Below, piece by piece: positions 1 to 8,647 of a stretch of 64,000 bases of DNA. Under the pieces are notes generated by a model. The model did no database searches. It had not been told where the DNA came from and worked only from the letters and a program-made list of their open reading frames with translations. Position 1 is the first letter of the stretch; every line of letters starts with the position of its first letter. Made by a program: the position numbers and the translations under genes. The DNA is from Candidatus Kutchimonas denitrificans (GTDB lineage: Bacteria > Gemmatimonadota > Gemmatimonadetes > Palauibacterales > KS3-K002). The stretch lies in contig JAACAK010000120.1 of assembly GCA_011774835.1 (NCBI GenBank), positions 1-64,000 of the forward strand, in the 5' to 3' direction.

Positions 1-241
1 GCAGGAAGGTGTTCGCCGCCGTGATCTGGATCGCCAGCGGCGAGCCGCCCTCCTCCAGCGGGATGCCGGGCAGGGCCCACTCGCCGGCGCCGAAGCGCAG
101 GATGATGTAGGCGCCGATCAGGCTGGTGAAGAACATCACCTCGGAAGCCAGGAAGACCCACATCCCCAGCTTCTGGTTGTAGACCCGCATCCCGGGCTCG
201 GCCTGGACGCCTCCGGATAGGACCGCTGACTCGCTCCTCAA
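1..241 (-). CDS. coxC: Cytochrome c oxidase subunit III, N-terminal part (cut by window start)
   Basis: This is the N-terminal part of a heme-copper oxidase subunit III, a membrane subunit that does not bind redox metals. The visible reading includes QKLGMWVFLASEVMFFTSL, the typical first transmembrane segment of the family (compare KLGFWTFIGSETLFFGSL in the second subunit III of this window). I take a TTG start at 241 because an AGAGGGG ribosome-binding site precedes it; an in-frame ATG at 190 is the alternative. The gene follows coxA after a 184-base gap and is probably the last or next-to-last gene of the oxidase operon. The rest lies outside the window. The ORF track does not list it because it is short and open-ended. 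Confidence 0.85.
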   Translation of the reverse strand, partial: MRSESAVLSGGVQAEPGMRVYNQKLGMWVFLASEVMFFTSLIGAYIILRFGAGEWALPGIPLEEGGSPLAIQITAANTFL

Positions 242-260
242 CTCGTGCCCCTCTGCAAGT

Positions 261-384
261 GGAAGTTGGAAATTGGATGTGGGCGTTGGAAATTCACCTA
301 GAAGATTCGATCGCTGAATGTTCGCTCTTCAAGGTTCAACTTCCAAGGTGAATTTCCAATTTCCACATCCAATTTCCGATTTCC
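261..384. repeat. Imperfect 38-bp inverted repeat between coxA and coxC
   Basis: Arms at 261-298 and 347-384 are inverted copies that agree at about 33 of 38 positions when compared by eye. The arms contain TTGGAAATTCACC and its complement GGTGAATTTCCAA at the loop side, and the 48-base loop is unremarkable. Each arm is built from TTGGAAAT-like subunits. It lies inside the coxA-coxC gap, so a folded transcript could reduce read-through or protect upstream mRNA; that role is inferred. Confidence 0.7.
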
Positions 385-385
385 A

Positions 386-425
386 AGTTGACCCACCAAC
401 CCACCAACCCACTAACGCACTAACC
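386..425 (-). repeat. Octamer array directly after the coxA stop codon
   Basis: Read on the minus strand, the bases right after the coxA TGA are GGTTAGTG, CGTTAGTG, GGTTGGTG, GGTTGGTG and a degenerate fifth unit. The same octamer family occurs after the stop codons near 39848 and 39967. The G-rich strand is the sense strand of coxA. No spacers or palindromic units are present, so it is not a CRISPR. Confidence 0.75.
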
Positions 426-2162
426 TCAGCCGCCCCCCAGCGGCTGATTCTGCGGCAAGAAGTCCTCCTCCGCCTCCGGGTGACTGAACTCGTACGGCCC
501 GTGATATACCGTGGGTGCCGTGGCGAAGTTGCCGTGCGGCGGCGGCGACGGTGTCGTCCACTCGAGCCCGTTGTCGTGCCACGGGTTCTCGCCCGCCTTC
601 TCGCCCCGGAACAGGCTCCAGAAGAAGTTGACCAGGAACGGGATCTGGGCGACGAACAGCAGAAAGGCGCTGACCGTGATGAACTCGTTCATCCCCTGGA
701 ACCGCTGGAGGAACTCGTACTCGGTCGGATCGTAGATCCGGCGCATGTGGCCGCCCATGCCCAGGATGTGCATGGGGAAGAAGACCAGGTTGTAGAGGAT
801 GAACGTGAGCGCGAAGTGGATCTTGCCCCACGTCTCGTTCATCATGCGGCCGAACATCTTCGGGAACCAGAAGTAGATCGCCGCGAAGATGCCGAACAGG
901 CTGCCGCCGAACAGCACGTAGTGGATATGGGCGACGATGAAGTAGGTGTCATGGATGAACACGTCCACGGTGTTCGACGCCATGAAGATCCCGCTCAGCC
1001 CCCCGATCGTGAACAGCGCCACGAACCCCACCGCGTTCAGCATCGGCGTGTGGAACTGGATGTTGCCGCGCCACATCGTGCCCAGCCAGTTGAACACCTT
1101 GATCGCCGACGGCACCGCGATCGCCATCGTCGAGATCATGAACGACGTGCCCAGCAGCGGGTTCATGCCGCTCTGGAACATGTGGTGGCCCCAGACGATC
1201 CAGCCGAGGAACGCGATGGCGATGATCGCGAACACCATCGAGTGGTAGCCGAAGATCGGCTTCCGCGACCCGTTGGCGATGACGTCCGACACGATCCCCA
1301 TCGCCGGCAGGATCAGGATGTAGACCTCGGGGTGCCCGAAGAACCAGAACAGGTGCTGCCACAGCAGCGGCTGACCGCCGTCCGCCGGCAGGAAGAACGT
1401 CGTGCCGATCGTCTGGTCGAACAGCAGCATGATGACCGCGCCCGCCAGGACCGGCACCGCCAGCAGCGCCAGGATCGCGGTGATGAACAGCGCCCAGATC
1501 GACAGCGGCATCCGGAACAGCGTCATCCCCGGCGCCCGCATGTTGATCACGGTCGTGATGTAGTTGACCGAGCCCAGCAGCGACGAGGCGCCGAACAGCA
1601 CGATGCTGACCACCCACAGCTGCTGGCCCAGATACACGCCGGTGTAGTCCGGCACGGCGCTCAGCGGCGCGTAGACCGTCCAGCCGGCGCCCGCGGCGCC
1701 GCCGGTCACGAACAGGCTGGCCAGCATCACCACGCCCGACGCGACGAACACCCAGAACGACATCATGTTCAGGGTGGGGAACGCCATGTCGGGCGCGCCC
1801 AGCTTGAGCGGGATCAGGTAGTTGGCGTAAACGCCCACCAGCAGCGGCATGATCGCGAAGAAGATCATGAACGTGCCGTGCATCGTGACCAGCGAGTTGT
1901 AGAACTCGGGCAGGATGATGCCCCCCGGCGCTCGCGCCTCGCCCAGGACTCCCGCGCCCGGCAGCGGCTGGCCCGGGAACCCGAGCTGCCAGCGGATCAT
2001 CATCGCCAGCAGGCCGCCTACCGCCAGGAACACCAGGCAGGTGAACAGGAACTGGATGCCGATGATCTTGTGATCGGTGGAAAAGATGTACTTGCGGACG
2101 AAGCTCAGCTCTTCGTGATGGCCGTGCGCCGCTCCGCCCGCCACCGCTTCTGCTGTCGCCAT
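426..2162 (-). CDS. coxA: Cytochrome c oxidase subunit I (aa3-type)
   Basis: This is the catalytic subunit of a heme-copper oxidase that reduces O2 to water and pumps protons. At 578 residues it has the usual length. Visible family motifs are TMHGTFMIFF (low-spin heme ligand His), WFFGHPEVYI (CuB His and the proton-channel Glu of A1-type enzymes), GHHMF (two CuB His) and HDTYFIVAHIHYV (heme ligands). The ATG at 2162 is preceded by GAGAGGAT. It lies 10 bases after coxB and carries an octamer repeat array immediately after its stop. It is one of two complete subunit I genes in this window; this copy belongs with a coxB that lacks a fused cytochrome c. Confidence 0.97.
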   Translation of the reverse strand: MATAEAVAGGAAHGHHEELSFVRKYIFSTDHKIIGIQFLFTCLVFLAVGGLLAMMIRWQLGFPGQPLPGAGVLGEARAPGGIILPEFYNSLVTMHGTFMIFFAIMPLLVGVYANYLIPLKLGAPDMAFPTLNMMSFWVFVASGVVMLASLFVTGGAAGAGWTVYAPLSAVPDYTGVYLGQQLWVVSIVLFGASSLLGSVNYITTVINMRAPGMTLFRMPLSIWALFITAILALLAVPVLAGAVIMLLFDQTIGTTFFLPADGGQPLLWQHLFWFFGHPEVYILILPAMGIVSDVIANGSRKPIFGYHSMVFAIIAIAFLGWIVWGHHMFQSGMNPLLGTSFMISTMAIAVPSAIKVFNWLGTMWRGNIQFHTPMLNAVGFVALFTIGGLSGIFMASNTVDVFIHDTYFIVAHIHYVLFGGSLFGIFAAIYFWFPKMFGRMMNETWGKIHFALTFILYNLVFFPMHILGMGGHMRRIYDPTEYEFLQRFQGMNEFITVSAFLLFVAQIPFLVNFFWSLFRGEKAGENPWHDNGLEWTTPSPPPHGNFATAPTVYHGPYEFSHPEAEEDFLPQNQPLGGG

Positions 2163-2172
2163 AGAGATCCTC

Positions 2173-2835
2173 TCAGCTCTGCTCCACCATCCAGCTCTCG
2201 TACTCGTCCTGCGCGTGGACGATCACCCGGGCGCGCATCCGATAGTGGCCCAGCCCGCACAGCTCGGCGCAGGCGAGCTCGAACTCACCCGTCTCGGTCG
2301 CCTGGAACCAGGCGTCGTTCTGCATCCCCGGCACCACATCCTGCTTGATCCGGAACGCCGGGACGAAGAACGAGTGAATCACGTCGATCGACTCCATATG
2401 AAGCACAACCGGCCGATCCACCGGCACGTGGACCTGGTTCCGCGTGGTGAAATCGTCGTCGGTCCCCAGGCTGCCATCGGCGCCCGGGTAGGTCACGTTC
2501 CACTCGAACTGTTCGGCCCGCACGTGCAGCTCCAGCGCGTCGGTCGGGAAGCGGTCGGGGCTCTTGATCTTCGGCCAGACGCTCTGGCTGGCGAAGGCGA
2601 GTCCGAGGATGAACAGCGCCGGTATGACCGTCCAGATCACCTCAGCGCGGTTGCTCCCCTCGATGTAGAACGCCTTCCGGCCCTCGCGGCCGCGGTACCT
2701 GAACAGGAAGTAGATCAGGACCGTCAGCACACCGACCAGGATGACGCCGGTGACGGCGAGTATGACGTAAAAGATCCTGTCGATATCGGCGGCGTACGTG
2801 GACGCCGCCGCCGGTAGCCAATCCATGTCGGTCAA
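2173..2835 (-). CDS. coxB: Cytochrome c oxidase subunit II (CuA protein)
   Basis: Subunit II accepts electrons from a periplasmic donor through its binuclear CuA centre. Two transmembrane helices (about residues 20-45 and 68-88) precede the cupredoxin domain. CuA ligands are visible as VIHSF and CAELCGLGHYRM. At 220 residues there is no C-terminal cytochrome c, unlike the second coxB in this window, so the donor should be a separate cytochrome or copper protein. The cupredoxin lipoprotein 17 bases upstream and the cytochromes before it are obvious candidates. It sits in the long minus-strand operon. Confidence 0.96.
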   Translation of the reverse strand: MTDMDWLPAAASTYAADIDRIFYVILAVTGVILVGVLTVLIYFLFRYRGREGRKAFYIEGSNRAEVIWTVIPALFILGLAFASQSVWPKIKSPDRFPTDALELHVRAEQFEWNVTYPGADGSLGTDDDFTTRNQVHVPVDRPVVLHMESIDVIHSFFVPAFRIKQDVVPGMQNDAWFQATETGEFELACAELCGLGHYRMRARVIVHAQDEYESWMVEQS

Positions 2836-2852
2836 TCCTCCTCGTCGTCTGC

Positions 2853-3671
2853 CTAAGCCGACGCGTCACCGAACGTGAACGTGACCTCGGCGCTCTCGTT
2901 CGCGCCCACCGTCACCTGCTGCGTCTGCGCGCCATACCGCTCGTGCCACGCCTCGATCGTGTAGGTCCCCGGCGGCAGCGTGTCGAGCGAGAAGCTGCCG
3001 TCGTTTCCGGTGACCGAGTAGTACGGGTGCTCGAGCACGCCGACGTAGGCGTACATCCAGCCGTGCACGTCGCACTCGAACCGGACCATCACCTCGGGCA
3101 CGCCGAACTGGCGCGTCGTCTCCATCTCCACCGGCTGGCTGATGTTGAAGCCCCGGTTCTGCTCCGCCTTGGCGTTGATGTTGTGGAGCAGCCCGTCGCT
3201 GTTCTTGATCACCAGGTCCTGGCCGACCTGGATGCCGAACACCCGGGGCCGGTACCAGCAGCCCGCCTGGTCCAGCACGACACCCTCGGAGGGCACGGAG
3301 AACGTCATCCCGCTGAGTCCGTCCTTGACGTAGACGAACACGTTGGCCAGGCCGCCGCCCTCGCCCACGACGACCTCTTCGGTCGTCTTCGGCATGTCGT
3401 AACGGGCGGCGCAGTTCGGCTCCTCGCTCATGTCGATCGCCTCGGCCTCGGGCTCGGTGCCGGTGAAGCTGACCGTCCCGCTGACCGTGGCAGCGGTCGC
3501 CGTGTCGACGGTCGCCGCCTTGGCGTCCATCGCCGTGGCCACGCCGCCGGCTTCCTCTTCCATCGCGCCCTCTTCGCCGCCGGCCTCGCCGCCGCCGCCG
3601 CAACCCGCGGCCACGATCAGCGCGCAGGCGAAAGCCAGAAACGTCGTCAGGCATCTTTCTCGATTCATCAT
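2853..3671 (-). CDS. Cupredoxin lipoprotein with C-terminal carboxypeptidase-regulatory-like domain
   Basis: The N-terminus is a lipoprotein signal with lipobox VAAGC (Cys24), followed by a Gly/Glu-rich linker. The middle has the plastocyanin-like layout seen in methylamine-utilisation-type proteins, with a copper His in LLHNIN and then CDVHGWM supplying Cys, His and Met of a type 1 copper site. The end (GNDGSFSLDTLPPGTYTIEAWH) is a CarboxypepD_reg-like beta-sandwich. It lies between the multiheme cytochromes and coxB, so an electron-carrier role to the CuA site is plausible but inferred. The second domain may bind a partner or the cell surface. Confidence 0.85.
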   Translation of the reverse strand: MMNRERCLTTFLAFACALIVAAGCGGGGEAGGEEGAMEEEAGGVATAMDAKAATVDTATAATVSGTVSFTGTEPEAEAIDMSEEPNCAARYDMPKTTEEVVVGEGGGLANVFVYVKDGLSGMTFSVPSEGVVLDQAGCWYRPRVFGIQVGQDLVIKNSDGLLHNINAKAEQNRGFNISQPVEMETTRQFGVPEVMVRFECDVHGWMYAYVGVLEHPYYSVTGNDGSFSLDTLPPGTYTIEAWHERYGAQTQQVTVGANESAEVTFTFGDASA

Positions 3672-3686
3672 CGGTACAGCCCTCCG

Positions 3687-5234
3687 TTACTGTTGACTTG
3701 AACCTTCCACTTCGCGCCGTTGGGCGCGCCATACGACCAGCACCCCCAGCCCCGCGGTGACCAGCATCGCCAGCACCGGCGAGACGTATACGGTCTTCGG
3801 GGTCGGCTCCTCCAGGTAGATGGAGTACCACGAGCTCACCGCCATCTGCGCCCCGCTCTCGCCGTTCGAGCCGTCCCAGGCGAAGAACGCGATCGGGATC
3901 GCCACGCCGGAGCGGAAGCTCAAGGTCGTCGCCGTGTCGGCGGCGGCCAGCGGCCGTTGGAACACCACCGTCCAGGCACCCGCCTCCCATTCGGCGGCCG
4001 CGCTCAGATCGCCGCCATCGAGAGGCGCCCGGGTACCCAATCCGCTGGCCCACGCTTCATGGGCCCCGGCGTCGCTGCTCCACTCCCACAGGTAGACCGG
4101 GCGCCGCGAGTCGCCCATCAAGAAGTAGGGCCGTTCGCGACCGGTCGGTATCGCCGTCGGGAACTGGACCACCAGCCGGTCCGGGAGAAGCGCCGTCGGC
4201 TCGGCCTCGGGGGCCGGCTGCACCGTCTCCGCCACCCAGCCCTGCCACTCGAGCCAATCGGGATCCGGGCTCTGCGACGGGTCGTGCCAGGTCACCCGCA
4301 GGGCCAGCGTCGCTCCGTCGTGTAAAGCTCTTATATACAGACCATCGACCCCGGGCGCGAACCAGCGGGGCTGCTCGATGATCTGACCGACCAGCGGCAC
4401 ATAATAGGGCGGCACGGCGTTCCAGGCCGAGTCGTCGGCTGCCGCCGGCACTCTCCCCTCGACACGCCGGGCGGCGATCACGTCCCGGACCCGGGGCCGT
4501 TCAGGCGGCGACAGGCTGCGCACGTAGGCCGCCAGGTACCACATCTGCTCGTCGGTCATGAAGCCCGAGTCGATGAGATCGGAGAACGATGGCATCGGCG
4601 TTCCGTCCATGCCGGTGCGGAGACGGCGGTAGATGTCCTGGACGCGGCCGCCGCCGTTGAAATTCCAATTCTCGCTGAGGTCGGCGGCGCGGATCGGGAA
4701 ATCCAGGTCGTCCTGCAGGGTGGGCGCCGAGGGGCCGTCGCCGCGGCCCCGGTCGCCGTGGCACTTCCAGCACTCGATCTGCTCGTAGAGCCGTCGGCCC
4801 TCGGCCAGCGCCTCGGCATCCGCGCCGGGGCGGTCCCCGAACTCCAACGGCTCCGGGGCGCCGAAGAGCTCGAAGAAGTCGGAGAAGTCCTTGATGTAGG
4901 CCACCAGGTCGCGGACCTCGTCGTCGCTGAACTTCGACTCCCACCCCGGCATCGCGGTGCCCGGCATCCCGTCCTCGATGACCCGGACCAGGTCCGCGTC
5001 GGTGGGCAGCTCGCCGTTGGCCGTGGTGCGGATCTGGTAGAGGCCGGTGGTGAAGTCCCGGGGACGCGGCATCATGTAGGCCGCCGCCGAGCCTTCGCCG
5101 GCGCCGTCCGTGCCGTGGCACTCGGCGCACCAGCGGTCGTAGAGCTCCCGGCCGCGCTCGGTATCCTGCGCCAACGCGGGGGTAGCGATCCACCACAGGG
5201 CCAATCCGAAGGCGATCGTCGCGGCCCTAGTCAT
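3687..5234 (-). CDS. Exported diheme cytochrome c fused to an ethylbenzene-dehydrogenase-like heme domain
   Basis: A Sec signal ends near residue 22 (PALAQD). Two cytochrome c domains follow, with CAECH at residues 36-40 and CWKCH at 155-159, and GTAMPGW supplies a likely Met ligand. Residues from about 245 to 480 resemble the heme-b-binding domain of ethylbenzene dehydrogenase gamma-type proteins (EB_dh). A single transmembrane helix (SPVLAMLVTAGLGVLVVW) ends the protein. It would be periplasmic and anchored by its C-terminus. It overlaps the upstream cytochrome gene by 8 bases, so translation is coupled. The EB_dh match rests on overall pattern and is less certain than the two heme c sites. 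Confidence 0.85.
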   Translation of the reverse strand: MTRAATIAFGLALWWIATPALAQDTERGRELYDRWCAECHGTDGAGEGSAAAYMMPRPRDFTTGLYQIRTTANGELPTDADLVRVIEDGMPGTAMPGWESKFSDDEVRDLVAYIKDFSDFFELFGAPEPLEFGDRPGADAEALAEGRRLYEQIECWKCHGDRGRGDGPSAPTLQDDLDFPIRAADLSENWNFNGGGRVQDIYRRLRTGMDGTPMPSFSDLIDSGFMTDEQMWYLAAYVRSLSPPERPRVRDVIAARRVEGRVPAAADDSAWNAVPPYYVPLVGQIIEQPRWFAPGVDGLYIRALHDGATLALRVTWHDPSQSPDPDWLEWQGWVAETVQPAPEAEPTALLPDRLVVQFPTAIPTGRERPYFLMGDSRRPVYLWEWSSDAGAHEAWASGLGTRAPLDGGDLSAAAEWEAGAWTVVFQRPLAAADTATTLSFRSGVAIPIAFFAWDGSNGESGAQMAVSSWYSIYLEEPTPKTVYVSPVLAMLVTAGLGVLVVWRAQRREVEGSSQQ

Positions 5235-6054
5235 GACCGCCCTCCGCGCCCGCTTCGCCCTCGTGCTCCCACGTCCGCGGCGTCCAGCCGGTCTGCTCGT
5301 ACAGGAAGATCGTCACCGCCCAGATCTCGTCCTCGGTGAGGATCGGCTCCCAGGCCGGCATCGCCGAGTTCCACGGCGTCCCCTCCGTGGGCAGGCCCGG
5401 GCCGCCCTTGGCGATCCGCCAGAAGACGAAGCTCTCGGTCAGCTGCGGGATCGTCCCGTTGTCGGTGAACGCCAGCGGCGGCGGGTTGAAACCGTGGGCG
5501 TAGTGCCCGTTTCCGTCCAGCAGGTCACCGTGGCACGGCAGGCAGTTCCCGTAGTAGACCCGTTTGCCCACCTCGTAGTCCTCCTCGATCGACCCGTCGG
5601 CCCGCAGCGGGTTCTCCAGCCCGGTGAGCCGGATCGTGCGGCCGCGGAAGCTGATCGACGTCGGGGGCGCCGGGTGGATCGAGCGCAGCTGGACCGGCGC
5701 CGCCACGCCGGGCCGCACCTGGCTGTAGGTCAGCCAGCCGACGGCCAGCGGGACCAGGACCAGGAGCGCCGTGCGCAACCAGCGCAGGCCGGGATCGACC
5801 AGCAGCGTGCCCACCGGCTCCTTGAACCGTTTCCAGCGCTCCTCGTTGTCGCTGACGTAGATCAGGATCCCCACCGCCGCGGTGATCAGATACTGGAGGA
5901 GCACGCTGTCGGGGATCGGAGCGCTCCGCACCCCGAACAGAGGCGGCAGGTAGGCGACTCCGAACTCGAACACGATATACGCCGCGACGAGCAGCGCGAT
6001 CGCCAGCCAGAAGGGGTGCCGGAGGTAGTCTCTCAGACGGTTCACGTGGGTCAC
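5227..6054 (-). CDS. Membrane-bound monoheme cytochrome c with three transmembrane helices
   Basis: The first 110 residues hold three predicted membrane segments (about 14-38, 50-68 and 94-110). A periplasmic cytochrome c domain follows, with CLPCH at residues 171-175 and later Met-containing sequence (TPWNSAMPAWEP). The start is GTG and overlaps the upstream gene by four bases (GTGA), which implies translational coupling. No named family is clear to me. Its place between the bd-like oxidase subunit and the diheme cytochromes suggests an electron-input or membrane-anchor subunit of that complex; this is inference. Confidence 0.85.
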   Translation of the reverse strand: MTHVNRLRDYLRHPFWLAIALLVAAYIVFEFGVAYLPPLFGVRSAPIPDSVLLQYLITAAVGILIYVSDNEERWKRFKEPVGTLLVDPGLRWLRTALLVLVPLAVGWLTYSQVRPGVAAPVQLRSIHPAPPTSISFRGRTIRLTGLENPLRADGSIEEDYEVGKRVYYGNCLPCHGDLLDGNGHYAHGFNPPPLAFTDNGTIPQLTESFVFWRIAKGGPGLPTEGTPWNSAMPAWEPILTEDEIWAVTIFLYEQTGWTPRTWEHEGEAGAEGGHD

Positions 6055-6845
6055 CGTTGCTGGGCCAGGAAATCGACTAGCGCCTCGAGCTGGGCCGCGG
6101 TCATCCGCTCGCCGAAATCCGTGGGCATCAGGTTGGCGAACGCCTCGTAACCCGCGCTCACCTCCACCCGCGGGTCGAGGATCGACTCGCGGATCGCCGC
6201 GGCGTCCAGCCGGGCGCCAACGTCGGTGAAGGCCGGGCCGATGGCGGTCCCCTGGCCGTCCAGCTGATGGCAGGCCAGACAGCCGAACTCGTTCAGCAGC
6301 TGCCGCGGGTCTCGTGTCGACGGGGCGGTAGCGGCCGCCGCCGGTGCGGCGGACGCGGCTGTCGCCGCCGAGCTCGCACCGACCAGGTCGTCGGCCGTCA
6401 CCGTCACCACGCCGCCCTGCGCCTGGAGAAACGCGACCAGCGCCCAGATCTGGTCCTCGGGCAACGTGCGGTCCGCGTCGGGCATGATCGGGTTGTACCC
6501 GTCGACCACGTAGCTCCCCGGGTCGGTGAGCGATGTATAAAGGTACGTCTTGCAGTCCTGGTCCGGCACGCGGTCGCCGCAGCGCGCGCCGATGGGCCCC
6601 AGGCCGTCTGTCGACCGGGTCAGGTTGGGCGCCCGGGTGCCCAGCCCATGACAGGCCGTGCAGCCGCCGGCGCCCCCGAAGATCCGCTCGCCCGCCGCGA
6701 CCAGCTCGGCCGCCGACGCGTCCGCCGACAGCGCCAGCTCCTCGGGCACCTCCGACTCGATCTGCGGGATCATGTTGGCGATCAGCGTATAGCCGGCCAC
6801 CGTCAGGACGACGACGATGGCGATCTTCAGGTTGGTCATGAACAT
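6051..6845 (-). CDS. N-terminally anchored diheme cytochrome c
   Basis: The protein has 264 residues. One N-terminal membrane anchor (LKIAIVVVLTVAGYTLIANM) precedes two cytochrome c domains, with CTACH at residues 62-66 and CLACH at 189-193, joined by an Ala-rich linker. An extra cysteine pair (Cys89, Cys98) could form a disulfide. The ORF track extends this frame upstream to 8327, but that extension is a shadow of the bd-like gene. I start at the ATG at 6845, which has GGAGGGGG upstream and lies 17 bases after the upstream stop. It is probably part of the bd-like oxidase complex. Confidence 0.88.
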   Translation of the reverse strand: MFMTNLKIAIVVVLTVAGYTLIANMIPQIESEVPEELALSADASAAELVAAGERIFGGAGGCTACHGLGTRAPNLTRSTDGLGPIGARCGDRVPDQDCKTYLYTSLTDPGSYVVDGYNPIMPDADRTLPEDQIWALVAFLQAQGGVVTVTADDLVGASSAATAASAAPAAAATAPSTRDPRQLLNEFGCLACHQLDGQGTAIGPAFTDVGARLDAAAIRESILDPRVEVSAGYEAFANLMPTDFGERMTAAQLEALVDFLAQQR

Positions 6846-6862
6846 GCTTATCGTCCCCCTCC

Positions 6863-8647
6863 TCAGTCGCCCGCCGGCTGCGGCGACAACCCCACCGCTT
6901 CGCTCGTCGCCCGCGCCAGCGCCGGCTTCTCGATCAGACCACCGATCCAGAAGACGAAGGAGACGATCGCCAGGAATATCAGGACGCAGGCGCTGATAAC
7001 CACGCCGGCGTAGCCGAGCGCCGGCGTCGCCGCCCACTGGCTGGTGTCGCGCATCACCTCCCAGATGTGCCAGTGCTGACGGATGCCGCTGCGGGCGAAG
7101 CCCATCAGGCCCATCAGCCAGGTGAACGTCACCGCCAGGATGATCAGCGTGTACTGCGAGCGCGGCGGCATCCGCCCCCAGCGGATCGCGCCGCGGGACT
7201 CGGCCCCGCGCAACATGAACAGGTCGACGGCCAGCACCACGACCATCGCCGCCAGCACAGTGAGCACCTGGTAGACGCTGAACCCGATCCGCACGATCGC
7301 GGTGACGAAGTAGCCGTAGATGCCGTAGAAGATCACCACCGCCGCCGCCAGCCCCAGCACGCCACCCTGCACGATCGTCCCCTGCCGCGACCAACTCACG
7401 GCCGGCCGCTTGTTCGCCCGCCGGTAGAGCAGGAACGACAGGAACGTCGTCAGGATCATCAGGTTGACCGCCGTGTTCTTGGCGCTCATCACGCCGAGCA
7501 CGCCGAGGAACGGGTGGTGCGTGCCGCCCATCGCCGCCAGCTCCTCCCGGTTGGCGATCATGGTGTGCGGCGTCGCCCAGACGATCACGCCGATGATCAG
7601 CACCAGCAGCATCCACTTCGTATATGGCGTGAACCGCTCCGCGCCGGGAATGCGTCCCATCCCCACCCACAGGTAGTAGTTGCCGGCCAGAAAGAGCACC
7701 CCGATCAGGAACGCCTGGATGATCCAGAGCCAGCTCATGAAGCCGCCCATCATCGTGATGCCCATCGCCTGGTTGTACTCGTAGATCTCGCGGCCCAGCC
7801 AGTAGCCGGCGAACGGCAGCACGATCAGCGCGCCGATGGCGATGAAGTTGCCGACGTAGCCCATCCAGTCGTAGTGCCGGCGCTCGTCCTCGCTCCGGGC
7901 GGCGAGGAATCGGTAGGCGGCGTAGGCAGCGACGATCGAGCCCCCGAACACCACGTTCGCGATCAGCCGGTGGATGTTGATCGGCATCCACGTCGCGTTG
8001 GCGAACGCGCTCCAGAACTGGACCTGCGCCGGCGCCGTGTCCGCCGTCACCTCGGCCGGCGGGCTCATCATGTAGCTGAGCCAGCTGTCGGCGATGAACA
8101 GTACCGCGGTGCCCCAGACGTTGAGCAGGATGCCCAGCGACCAGTGGAAGATCTTGGCGCGCCCTTCCTTCCAGCGCTCCCAACCGTAGTAGTAGATATA
8201 GAGCGTCGCCGATTCGACGAAGAAGAGCCCCACGTAGACCCAGATCGAGGTCTCGAAGATCCCGGTCAGGTGCGACATGAACCGCGGGTAGAGGGTGATG
8301 AGCAGGAAGGTCAGTGTCGCGCCCCACAGCGCCGTGGCGCTATAGGCGATGAGCAGCAGACGCGTGAACTCCTTCGAGAGCCGGTCGTAGCGCGCGTCCT
8401 TACCGAAGATGCCGATCGCTTCCGTCACCACCGCGAACATCGGCACGCCCAGCACGAAGGCCGCGAACATCAGGTGCACCTGGGCGGCGATCCACACCGC
8501 CGCCCGGCTGCCGATGACCGGGAAGTTGCCGTACTCGCGTATCCCTTCCGCCGCCTGCGCCCAGGCGGGGTCCGCCGCCGCCAGGACCAGCGACCCCGCG
8601 CCGACGACCAGCCCGGCCGTCCGCAGGGCGTCTCTCCCACTCGTCAT
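6863..8647 (-). CDS. Cytochrome bd-type oxidase subunit I homologue (bd-like, cytochrome-c-associated type)
   Basis: This 594-residue polytopic protein matches CydA in order and spacing. His58 (AAQVHLMF) corresponds to the first heme ligand, VESATLYIYYYGWERW matches the region around Glu107 of E. coli CydA, and NIHRLIANVVFGG (His227) matches the low-spin heme His. The N-terminus has an added signal-like segment. I cannot find the GRQPW motif or an extended periplasmic Q-loop, and there is no cydB nearby. Family surveys describe bd-like groups (OR-C, OR-N) that lack the quinol site and co-occur with cytochromes c. Three cytochrome c genes follow in the same operon, which fits such a group. It overlaps the upstream gene by four bases (ATGA). 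Confidence 0.88.
   Translation of the reverse strand: MTSGRDALRTAGLVVGAGSLVLAAADPAWAQAAEGIREYGNFPVIGSRAAVWIAAQVHLMFAAFVLGVPMFAVVTEAIGIFGKDARYDRLSKEFTRLLLIAYSATALWGATLTFLLITLYPRFMSHLTGIFETSIWVYVGLFFVESATLYIYYYGWERWKEGRAKIFHWSLGILLNVWGTAVLFIADSWLSYMMSPPAEVTADTAPAQVQFWSAFANATWMPINIHRLIANVVFGGSIVAAYAAYRFLAARSEDERRHYDWMGYVGNFIAIGALIVLPFAGYWLGREIYEYNQAMGITMMGGFMSWLWIIQAFLIGVLFLAGNYYLWVGMGRIPGAERFTPYTKWMLLVLIIGVIVWATPHTMIANREELAAMGGTHHPFLGVLGVMSAKNTAVNLMILTTFLSFLLYRRANKRPAVSWSRQGTIVQGGVLGLAAAVVIFYGIYGYFVTAIVRIGFSVYQVLTVLAAMVVVLAVDLFMLRGAESRGAIRWGRMPPRSQYTLIILAVTFTWLMGLMGFARSGIRQHWHIWEVMRDTSQWAATPALGYAGVVISACVLIFLAIVSFVFWIGGLIEKPALARATSEAVGLSPQPAGD

Noticed and set aside
318-2348. Long plus-strand ORF (676 residues) opposite coxA
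   Set aside because: It is a shadow of the coxA frame: Arg/His/Asp-rich low-complexity translation, no family motif, fully overlapping a clear oxidase gene.
6846-8327. N-terminal extension of the diheme cytochrome in the ORF track
   Set aside because: The extension translates the bd-like gene in the wrong frame; a good start with a ribosome-binding site lies at 6845.
6863-8647. Glu132 of the bd-like protein as the equivalent of CydA Glu99
   Set aside because: The spacing to the Glu107-like residue (Glu145) is 13 rather than 8, so the match is not supported; the Glu99 position appears to be non-acidic.
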